NCBI GenBank assembly: GCA_949358305.1
Contig: OX442324.1
Coordinates: forward strand, 7,847,601-7,911,600
Reading direction: 5' to 3'
Source of the DNA: Strigamia acuminata
Taxonomy: Eukaryota > Arthropoda > Chilopoda > Geophilomorpha > Linotaeniidae
Length of the DNA: 64,000 nucleotides
Shown here one piece after another: positions 1 through 9,800 of the stretch; position 1 is the stretch's first letter; each line of letters begins with the position of its first letter. The notes below the pieces were generated by a model, which made no database searches, was not told the origin of the DNA, and saw only the letters and a program-made list of their open reading frames with translations. The position numbers were made by a program, and so were the translations under genes.

Positions 1-234
1 CAGGCGGCATCAACTGGTTGAGGATCCGGGCGAAGCCAGAGGGATACGGCTGACTTGCGGCATCGTCACAAATAGCGCTACGGAGACGTATTTGGTCCGC
101 AGCTCGATTATCTAAACATGTGAAGAGTCCTTCACATTAATCGGAATATTCGGCAGAATATTCCATATTTCAAATGAATAAAAGCAAGGTGATTAATGGA
201 ATATAACAAATGAATTGTTATATAAATATTAATT

Positions 235-512
235 GGGCGGGGACCGTCACGACAATTGAGAGAACGTCGCGGGAGTTGTTGAGACTCCATCCGCCAGCAT
301 GCCTTACGACGACAAGATCTCGTGATCAGGCGCCGAGTATTTAATTGTGTGCTTTAACTCGCTATCGGTGGTACCAACCACCAGGTAAACATTTCTATGG
401 ACTTACCGGTGTAAAAGATATTGCCAATACAGGATTACCAATGCCCGAGTAATTTGTTTAGCACAGTGTTCTTCAACTCCTGTTCATGGGTTACTAACCC
501 GGAGGGTACAAT
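235..512. repeat. Structured tandem unit, copy 1 (~278 bp)
   Basis: This is the first of two diverged copies spaced about 278 bp apart. Both begin GGGCGGGGACCGTCACGAC and share the run from the GGCGG/CCGCC closing stem to GCCAGCATGCCTTACGA. Copy 1 has an inner stem GGAGT/ACTCC (272-276 with 284-288) and a downstream stem GGTGGT/ACCACC (367-372 with 377-382). Strand and function are unknown. The exact end of the unit is approximate because similarity fades after about 450. Confidence 0.6.
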
Positions 513-790
513 GGGGCGGGGACCGTCACGACGGTTGAGAGAACCATCGCGGGAGGATTTGACTCCTCCATCCGCCAGCATGCCTTACGATGGCGGGATC
601 CAATGATCGAGCACCGGGTAAAATATTACTTGGCCACTGCCGTTGGATTACCATTATCCAGGTAGTTATTTTATCGCAACATCTGAAGATATTACTCACG
701 GGCTACCAACCCGGCGTGTTACCTGTACATTAGGCCTTTACCGACTTTTAACGAGCGGAAGGACCAATCGAGAAAAGACGGGAACCTGCG
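513..790. repeat. Structured tandem unit, copy 2 (~278 bp)
   Basis: This is the second copy of the unit starting at 235. Its inner stem is GGAGGA/TCCTCC where copy 1 has GGAGT/ACTCC, and its downstream stem is TGGAT/ATCCA (644-648 with 656-660) where copy 1 has GGTGGT/ACCACC. An extra stem GGTT/AACC is present where copy 1 has AATT/GAAC. Both arms of the stems changed together, so pairing is kept while sequence differs. The end coordinate is approximate. Confidence 0.55.
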
Positions 791-1514
791 AGGGCTGTTT
801 ACAACAGCCATCCTGCAGCGGACTGAGGCCAGTTAGCTGAGGGACCTACTTTCATTTAGCAAGGTCGTACTGTATACGACCGTTATATTAAGCCACCGTA
901 CGAACTCTAACTGTCCCGTAGAACAGCAAGCTAACGTTACGGGGCCATTTCATGCGAATGCATGTCTATTACCGGAGTTAGCCTTCCCGAAATAGCCCTA
1001 CAACAGCAATAACAAATAGTAATGAATACTAACTGTGGAGAGCTGAGGTGGCCTGATGTGTCGATAGAGAATAATGAAATCAAACGATAACAATTCAACT
1101 ACAGACAATATACGTGTTCAGTTATCAAGCCAGGGGGGCAGTGGGTGGAAAACTGATGCTTATATAGTTCTGTAGAACTACTAGATTGGCGATAGCCAAT
1201 CAGCATACGAATCGGCGGATTCGTGGGTCACTAGTCCGGACCTAATATAAGACTATGTCCAGATGGGCCCAGTTGGGGTCCGGAAGGGTCCGATTGGTTC
1301 CCTTCGTCAGGTAAGTAACGTGGGTATTGATTCGATAGAATCAATCATTGTCAATTAAATAATACTTGGTTTATATTGAATAAAATAGTTATATTTTATT
1401 CACCGTGTCTAAATAATTATTTATCACGCTTTTAGTTTTTATCGAGTTTGAATTACGCGCGTTTGGTAAACAGCGCCATCTATTGTGAACATTGATAAAT
1501 ACGGATTTGTAATC

Positions 1515-2284
1515 ATCACAAGCAGAACACAAAAGTGAAAGTTCCAATTGCGGCAGGATCAACGTTTAATCCAAATGCAAAAGAAGCTGATCCGAATTCA
1601 GAGTTTCCATATCGTTCACTGGTCGGAGGCTTGATGTTTCTTGCGTCCCGAACCAGGCCGGACATCCTTTACTCAATTATCTACATGTCCCAATTTAACA
1701 CGAATTTTACACAGAAACATGTTAAAGCTTTGTTACAAATTGCTCAATATGTTATAAATACCAAAAATTATTGTGTAAACTTATCCAAATGTGTTAATAC
1801 TGAATTGAAAATTTACACCGATGCTTCCTGGGCGACGGACCTCAGCCATTGCAAAAGTTTCGGAGGTTTTGCATTATTCATGGGGGATGCCCTAATAAGT
1901 TGGGGTTGTCGTAAACAAAGTTCCGTAGCTTGTAGCACGATGGAGGCGGAATACTTGGCTCTGGTCCATGCCGTCCAGGAAGGATACTGGTTATCAAGCA
2001 TATTTGAAAGCTGTGTCTTGTTCGATTATGTGAATATGCCCATTGTGTATTCAGATTCCTTGTCGTCCATACAATTTGTGGAAAACGACTTGGAAAATTC
2101 TAAAACAAAACACATTCGAATACGTTATTGTTTTTTGCGAGACTGGTTTGAAAAGGAATACTTTTCAATAGAGAAAATTCCAAGCAAATGGAATTTGGCA
2201 GACTTATTTACTAAGTGGCTGCCACAGGACCGGCTAAAAGAGTTGTGTTCAAATATGCTGGATACGTTAGAAGAGGAGATTTAA
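1515..2284 (+). pseudogene. Copia-A pol remnant: RT C-terminus and RNase H
   Basis: This is the 3' end of a Ty1/copia polyprotein. Visible motifs are FPYRSLVGGLMFLASRTRPD (end of RT / connection), the RNase H start IYTDASWA, CSTMEAEYLAL, SDSLSSIQF, and the copia C-terminal motifs KTKHIRIRY and NLADLFTKWL. The stop is at 2282-2284, followed by a purine tract (2310-2317) and the LTR at 2321. Homology begins at about 1515. Gag, protease, integrase and most of RT are missing, as is the 5' LTR, so the element was 5'-truncated by a deletion joining it to the hairpin region. The remaining frame is open, which suggests the truncation is not very old. Confidence 0.9.
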
Positions 2285-2320
2285 AATGATTAATACAATG
2301 TGTGACATTTAAGGGGGTGC

Positions 2321-3178
2321 TAGTTGGGAATTGCGTAAATGTCCCACGTTGACCTCATGTTAAAGCTACACGGCAATCGTATTTAATAAATTTGAATTCG
2401 AGATATTATGTTTGTTTTAGCCGAAATGTTGAAGGCACTCGAATATATATGATGTATTTTGTGTGTAACAATGATCTTATGTTCCAAAATGTATGTTGTT
2501 GTGATTATATATGAATTTCGGTGTGTTTGGCATAATGTCTGTGCAATTTGTTGATTGTTTGCTGCGTGAGGGCGCTATGTGTAAGTCCATAGCGCACTTG
2601 CGTTGCACTGGTTGAGATTGATGATGTCACAATGATGACATCATCAAACTAAGTGATTATTTCTTTATGTAATAATTGGCGAATTAACTGTATGATTTGT
2701 TCTTTGTAAATACGTTATATGACATCACATGAATAAAACTTCACTCTGTTTTGGTTTTCAATAAGGCAACATCGTGTTTTATTTGGTCTTACACCTAATT
2801 ATACATTCATCAAGTTAGGGCTACTTTTATGAACTTCACCTACTTTCCAGAGCATGTGAACAGTGTGTTTTCCAACATCACTTAGGCCCAACTACATTTA
2901 CTTGGACAGTTTTGTGAAAACATCATGATTGGATTGATTTTCACCAAGGATTAAGTGTGATAATAAGACTATTATCACACGTGAGTACTTTATTTATATT
3001 ATAACATTTATTTTCGTTAAATATTCCGACCCACGGACGTCGCAATTATACACACGTCGGGAATACGCAGCATCGTTGGACAGCCGAACCGCGCATTCAC
3101 TCAGGATAGGATACGCGTATAAAACGTTTCTTTTGACATTTCCACTGCGTTCTATAGAATTTATAGCGTGTTCCTACA
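2321..3178 (+). repeat. Copia-A 3' LTR
   Basis: The LTR directly follows the AAGGGGGTGC purine tract of Copia-A. It begins TAGTTGGGAATTGCG, where the related LTR at 35495 begins TGTTGGGAATTTCG, so the terminal TG has mutated. It ends TTCCTACA. A poly(A) signal AATAAA lies near 2731. Similarity to 35495-36379 runs along its whole length and supports both boundaries. No TSD partner can be found because the 5' half of the element is lost. Confidence 0.85.
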
Positions 3179-3181
3179 GAT

Positions 3182-3764
3182 TGTAGCACGTGTTGAACTT
3201 GTAGCAGAGGACGAAAAACAGGCACGAATTATCGTGCAAAACGACGAAAAACGGCCGAAAAGAAAGTTTCGGGATCGGTAGTGACGCCGTACGTGCGTAC
3301 GCACTTAACGGCAATGGAGCAACGTCTACACGACGTGCGTGGCCGTAAAATGATACCAAACGAAGCTGTGCACTTATATCAAACGTGCACAGTAATTAAA
3401 AATCATAAACAATTTAATTAACAAAATAAAACTTACAAAAAGAGCCATTACTTGATGGGAAACACAGTGGGAGCTTGCAAACCAAGCAAGCGGCCATGTT
3501 GAGTGAAAATACATAGGTAAACGCCAACTGGTGGCGGAATTAAACACTAATAATATCAGAAATGATACAAACAGCATTGTACCTAATGCTAATAAATACA
3601 GCATCGTGCTTTAAGCACGGAAATACAGAAAACACAATGGAATCACGATATAACGCGATTAAGAAACGAAATACATTTGAATAAAACAATGAAACATTGG
3701 ATAATATGATTAAATAATGATATACTAACGCATTCTGGAGTAAATGACGTTAACTACGTCAACA
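3182..3764 (-). repeat. Copia-C/D-type LTR at the Copia-C break
   Basis: The top strand starts TGTAGCACG and ends TACGTCAACA. It has the layout of the Copia-D LTRs (TGTAG start, GTAGCAGAGGA just inside, ACCAACA-type end), so the LTR itself reads on the minus strand. It sits immediately after Copia-C coding sequence that stops abruptly at 3765. The right flank is GAACT, but the left flank (CAGAT, next to the Copia-A LTR end) does not match, so there is no TSD. This suggests a deletion or recombination between the two elements after insertion. Confidence 0.75.
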
Positions 3765-6507
3765 GAACTGTGCTAGAGCGATGACGGAATATAGAATATC
3801 GAGACGAGTTCTCGAAGCCAGGAATAATAATGATCCAATTAAAGAACGGTAGGGAAAGTCCTCTAGATTTTCGGTTGACCCTCTGACGAGTGTGGTTCCA
3901 GGGGTCACTGGCACTTTGACGAGATTATTGGTCAACGTCCCGAACTTCTTAACGATCTTTGCGATGTAGGCACGTTGGGTGATGAACGTGCGTCCGGCAT
4001 CGCGGATGAATTCGACGCCTAGGAGCTTCGTGATCGGGCCAAGATTTACGATGTCGAATTTCGAACTGATGAGTTGAATCAGTTGCTTGAAGGCACTGTC
4101 GGATGCATAAAATAAAACTATATCGTCCACGTAAACCAGCATGACAGCGGTATTGCCGAATACGTAGACGCATTTGCATGCCGGCATCTTTCGAAATCCG
4201 AGGGCCCGAAGTGTTTCGTCGGGTTTTTCGAACCACTGTCTTCCGGACTGGTGGAGACCGTAGAGTGATTTGATGAGTAACCACACATTATTTGGATCAG
4301 AACATGTGGCACCTGCGGGAATCTTCATATAGACTTTATGCTTTAATTCCCCGTATAGGTACGCACATTTCACGTCGAGGTGTGCGTCCTTCCACCCACG
4401 TAACACAACCAGAAGACAGAAGAATAAACGAATTAAAATGAAGTTGACTACCGGACTAAACACTTCATCGAAGTCGACACCGAGGGTTTGACGAAAACCT
4501 TGCATTACTAAGCGTGCTCGATACCGGGTGACGGTTCCAGCTGCATCGGTCTTGAGTTTGAAAATCCACTTGCAGCCGAGTATCGTTGTGTTCGGTGGTT
4601 TCGGAACTTCGTCATAAATTTCTCTCTCTTTAAACGTGTCTAATTACTCTTGTATGGCTTCACGCCATTTCGGAGCGTCGTTGAATTTCGGAATCTCAGC
4701 GTATGAAGCTGGTTCAGTTCGGCATAAATGAGCCGCATGACGAACGCCCGTAAGAACTGGCAATTTGTGTTCTAGGTTTCCAAAGAAGAAAAGTTCCGGA
4801 TCGTAATCGATGTTGTTTAACATGCAATAATCCTCAATGTCCTTGTAGGATCTTAGACGAATTTTCGGTGATGGAAAATAATAAACGTCAATTGCTATTG
4901 ATCCCGGTTTCTGATCTTTACGTAAATGTTCTTCGCGTACCCAGTCTCTACAATCGCTATCTCCGCCAATAAGTCGCCATTTATGTGTCGTGTGACGAGC
5001 AGTTGCAGCAGGGACTTCTACTCCTAAAGTATGCACAGGTGACATGGGGTCGTAGGCTAACGGCTGCAAAATGTGCATTGTTGAATCATGACCACGCGGT
5101 TTGCGACGCGTTGTAACGAATCCTGGCGTTGTGCGTGGAGGAGGATGTGGCGCACGTTGAGGCGATGGTGGAGCTGATGGGAGCGGCGTTGAGGGAGGTG
5201 TCTAACGCGGTGACTGGTCTGGGGATGTACCAGTAAATTCGGATGTACCCGGATACATGGAAGCACTCTCAATGGGTTCAACATCATCTGCCGTGTCACC
5301 TCCTTCCTCTTCATATAATTTGGGATATGATTGAGAATATCGCAACGTTGCTGAACCTGGTGGTTGGGTTGCACATAGATCCAACAATAGTTGTTCCGGT
5401 GTCGTTGGAGGTGGCAAGAAAATATGCGGAAAAATTGGCGGCGTGTGCATTGTCACAGATGTGGAGGTCTGGTTGCCGTTGCTGTCATCGGAATCATTAT
5501 CGGAACGGTTTGATCCTTTGGAGTCAGATCCCCTCGGCCAAGCGTGATACCTGACATCATCACTGAATGAAACTGACTGTTGTCCAGGACTGACAAACGA
5601 TTCCTCAGGTCGCTGGGTCGAAACTTTAATGGATTTTCGATACGATTGTCTTTCGTCGACCTTAACATGAATGGATTCGTAAACTTTATTATCAGCCGGG
5701 TTCCAAATTCTGTATCCACGGGTCCCTGTGGCGTAGCCGACTAAATACCCCTCCCAGGCCCGCGGATCCAGTTTCTTGCGGCCTGGTGCGGTGAAATGCA
5801 CCCAGCATTTGGAGCCCAGTTTACGTAAGTGTCGTAATGACAATGCTCTCTGCCGCCAAAGGATGTAGGGGACTTGATTGTTGAGTCGTGAATGAGGACT
5901 CCGGTTCTTGATATAAGAAAACGAGACTGCGAGTTCGGTCCAGAGCGCTTCCGGCAATTTAGTTTCAGATAGAACTGCGCGAAAATTGTCGGCCATTGTT
6001 CGGTTTATGCGCTCGGCTGTGCCGTTCATTTGGGGCGATGATGGGTTCGTTCGCTGACCCTGAATCCCTTTGTCCTGAAGGTAGCGGAGAAATTCGTTTG
6101 ATAAAAATTCACCGCCTCGATCAGTACGTATGGCTTTGACGCTCGTTTCTTGTATTCGCTCCACTCTTGCAACAAAGTCTTTGAAAGATGCGAAAACTTG
6201 CGATTTCTGAGCCAATGGAATGATCCAACAATAACGGGTGGCGTCGTCTATGATAGTGAGAACAAAACGCGCCCCCCCAAAGGATGGGACGGGGGCCGGT
6301 CCCCAGACGTCCATGTGAAGGAGGTCCAATGGCTTAGAAGTAGAAGGATTTGGATCTGGTTTGTGCGATGCTCTCGTAGACTTTGCGATCCGGCAGTCAT
6401 TACAGGCTAATTCACGTTGAACTTCTCCCGGTTCCATCCCGTAGACTTGGTCATTGGCGGCCAATAGCTTCATTGCGTTAGTATGCAAATGGCCTAAACG
6501 ACTATGC
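3765..6507 (-). pseudogene. Copia-C remnant: integrase and RT
   Basis: This is part of a Ty1/copia polyprotein closely related to Copia-D. In reading order it has the GAG-pre-integrase motif SRLGHLHTNAM, a zinc-binding CNDCRIAK, the integrase core with LLHMDVWGPAPVPSFGGARF and IRTDRGGEF, and the C-terminal WEGYLVGYATGTRGYRIWNP. The RT follows, with DAHLDVKCAYLYGELKHKVY and LVYVDDIVLF. Two in-frame nonsense codons break it: TAG at 5202-5204 (Copia-D has CAG) and TAA at 4644-4646 (Copia-D has GAA). The frame is otherwise continuous. It ends at 3765 where the LTR interrupts the start of the RNase H region. The upstream half of the protein lies beyond the Copia-B insertion. Confidence 0.92.
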
Positions 6508-6826
6508 TGTTGAATAGTGTTGCAAACTTCTGCAAATAGTGACAAATGTAGTGGATTGGAAAAACACATCAGGTGAAAGAAAGAGACATCATGTTAACAG
6601 GTGAGAACCAAAACATCAAGTGATCTTTATTGATTGGTCACATGACCTCAATGCAATCAGCGCCACCTGTAGGCAGCATACAGACACTGTATGTAAACAA
6701 ACATTGCGATCACTCGCGTTGGCCAAACACATACACTAACACTTAGCTACATGATAATACGCAAAGATATATATATACACATGTTGTAAAAAGTGATTGC
6801 CTAACAATATACATTATATCTTAACA
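6508..6826 (-). repeat. Copia-B 3' LTR
   Basis: 319 bp, top strand TGTTGAATAG...CTTAACA. It matches 12120-12438 in length and, by eye, at every base. Adjacent internal sequence is GGCCCCCC on the top strand, which is the polypurine tract of the minus-strand element. Confidence 0.95.
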
Positions 6827-6852
6827 TTCGGCCCCCCGTATTATCTCATTCC

Positions 6853-9800
6853 TTATTGAGCCCGCAAAATGCTTAAATCAACTAAGAAGCGATCGCAAAA
6901 CTTCACCAGGTCAGCTTTGTCAACTGACTTTGTAAAAATGTCGGCATGATTGGACTTTGTGCCTACGTGAACGATTAGAAGATTATCTCTTTTAACAAGC
7001 TCTCTTATAAAATGGTAACGGATGTCAATGTGCTTTGTTTTTCTGTTCTCGACACAAGATTTTGTGAAATCCACTGCTGATATGTTGTCGCACATGACAT
7101 AATGAGAGAATCTTCCAGCCAATTCTGGGGATATTTCGTGCAGAACACGAACAATCCAAATATAGTCCTTAACAGTTTCTGTAAGGGCTACGTACTCCGC
7201 CTCCATTGTTGACAGTGTCACGTTCCGTTGTTTGAAGGTCCGCCAGTAGATGGGTGTGCTACCCAAAGTCACTAGTGTTCCTCCAACGGAAATTCGGTCA
7301 TCTCTGTTGTTCGCATAATCGGAGTCGCTGTATCCGATTACCTCGATCCGATCATTCGGGAACAACATTAATCCGTGGTTTCTTGTTGTTCTCAGATAAC
7401 TGAGTAAGTCCAGCAGCGCAATCCAGTGGTCCCACCCTGGATTCGATTGAAATTGGCTCAGGATGTTCACTGCATAAGTCATGTCGGGCCTTGTTCTCGA
7501 CGCGATGAATGCTAAACATCCAAGTAAGCTTCTATATGGAATTCCTTCCATGACTTTGAATTCATCAATTGTGTCCGGACAATCTCGTTTCGTGAGAACA
7601 GTTGCTTTCGTCATCGGTTGAGATCGAATCTTCACATGTTCCAAGTGATTTTTGAACTTCAACAACACTTTGTTCACGTACGATCTTTGATGTAGAACCA
7701 ATTGTTGTTTGTGCGAGTGAAATTCGACTCCTAGCAACTTCTTCGTTTGTCCGAGAATCACTAAATCGAATTGCGTTCCAATCATGTTGAGTATTTTCAT
7801 CGCATCTTCGTACTGCTTTCCGAAGACAACGATATCGTCAACGTAGACGATTAGATACGCAATGTCTCCGTATTTATAAACGCAATTGCACCAATTGACG
7901 TGTTCTAGTCCTAATTTCAATAAAGTCTCCTCCAGTTCTATTCCCCATTCTCTTCCAGACTGGTGCAGGCCATAGATAGCTCGGAGGAGCCTGCAGACAT
8001 AGTTCTCCTTGCCTTCAATGATGAAACCTTTTGGCTGGCGCATGTAGACTGTTTTATGCAATTTTGCATAAAGGTATGCACACTTGACGTCTGCCTGAAT
8101 GTATGACCATTTGAGCATACAGACGAGTAGCGTGAACATAAAGCGCACGATTGAAAAGTCTACCACGGGTGAGAATGTCTCCTCATAGGATTCGCCGTAG
8201 ACTTGGGAAAACCCTTGCGCGACAAGTCTCGCCTTATAACGTGCGATTTCTCCCTCTTCGTTCTGTTTGGTCGTATATATCCATCTGCAACCCACTATCT
8301 TAGTGTTGGGCGGCGGTGGAACAAGTTCCCAAACCTCGCGCTCATGCATGGTGTCAATTTCATCGTTCATCGCTTGGCGCCATTCATCCTTTTCGGGTAA
8401 AGTCGCAATTTCCTCATAACGTACGGGTACGTGGACCTCTAGATGATTGGCTTCGAAGTTGATATTGATATCGTCAAAGTCCACGTCAAGACTATCTGTC
8501 GTCGTGTTTGATTCTGAGGGCTTTTTCTTTCTTTTGTCCTCAAACAGATGCTCTGGTACGCGAAGATTGTGATCAGTACAGTAACGCTTCACGTCGGGTA
8601 TCGAGCGTAACTTGGGCTTGTCGTAGCCCTCGATCGTGTACTCGATATCTCTCTGTCCAGTTGGTCTGACTTTCTCCGTTTTCTTCCAAACTAATGCTGG
8701 AATGGTTGGAACTGGATTCAAAAGTCCTTGTCCGGGTTGTGGCGAAGTGCCCAGCAACTTCACTTCTGGCAAATTATGATGCAACTTGTCATCTGGCAGT
8801 CTAAATTTCAATTTAACTGGAGGCAATTCCAGTTGTGGATCTTCCTTCTTCTTAACTGGAACTGGCGGGGGTAGCGGCGGCCTGACATCTTCATCCGAAT
8901 AATATTGGCGATCACTGTCATTGTCCATATTATCGTCCAAATTATCGATGTAGGTCGTGTACTTTTCTGGTAGGCCCAGCACGCCTTCAACACCGCGCCT
9001 GCTCTCCACGAACTTCACGTCGCTGGTTTCAATTACTTTGGAAAACTCCGGCAGCCATACTCTATATCCTTTCGTGATTCTTGAATACCCGAGCATAATG
9101 CCATGCAGACTCTTGTTGTCGATTTTGCCATCTCGAATTCTTTTCTGCACAAAGCATAAACTCCCGAATTTTCTCAAATGTCTAAGTGATGGTTTCCGTC
9201 CGTAATACAATTCCATCGGCGTCTTGTCCGAATTCAGCTTTGCGATCCTGTTCCTGAGATAGTTGAAAGTCAGGATGGCCTCTCCCCAGAATCGATGTTC
9301 CAAGCCGGCATCGTACACAAGCGCTCGCATTCCATTTGCTAATGTCTGGTTAAGTCTCTCGGAAACGCCATTTTGGACTGGAGTGTACGCGTTAGTCCTC
9401 TCGTGAGCGATTCCTAGTCCTTGGAGGTACTCTCCAAACTTGTTTGAGCAGAACTCCATACCGTTATCCGTACGAATTGCGAGAACCGATTTCCCAAGCA
9501 ATCGTTCTATTCGTTTCACGTGTTTTTGGAAAATGTCAAATACTTCGTCCTTCTTCTTCATTAAGTACACTGTCGAATAACGAGAGAAGTCATCCGTGAT
9601 AGTTAAGAAGTATATGTTTCCCGAGAGTGTTGGTGTACTAAATGCTCCACATACATCCATGTGTAGCAATTGGAGTGGCTCTGTCGATCTAATTCCTGGC
9701 AACGACTTATGAGGAATCGCCTTCTTTTTGGCTAATGTGCAAACGTCGCATTGTGTAATTGGCACGTCCAAAACTGGCAACCCAATTACTGCACCTCCTT

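Larger units (their letters stand above)
121..1345. other. Hairpin-dense non-coding region
   Basis: No convincing protein is encoded here. At least a dozen short perfect inverted repeats with 3-7 nt loops follow one another: 121-134, 143-164 (9-bp stem, GGCA loop), 201-223 (9 bp), 367-382, 488-500, 644-660, 793-809 (7 bp, TAC loop), 863-881 (7 bp), 951-964, 1017-1031, 1165-1180, 1184-1201 (7 bp, GATA loop), 1207-1224 (7 bp, GGCG loop) and 1326-1345 (8 bp, GATA loop). Longer closing stems pair 915-920 with 938-943, 1086-1091 with 1121-1126, 1235-1242 with 1277-1284, and 1283-1288 with 1300-1305. This density suggests a structured RNA or a hairpin-forming DNA element. I do not recognise the family. 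The left edge of the window cuts it, so its full extent is unknown. Confidence 0.6.

Noticed and set aside
421-840. Short ORFs in the hairpin region (421-606, 643-840)
   Set aside because: The first lacks an ATG start, both overlap structured stems, and neither shows a protein motif.
1048-1085. Hammerhead ribozyme core (CTGATG ... GAAA)
   Set aside because: CTGATGTG does not fit the CUGANGA core, and no matching helix I and III arms were found.
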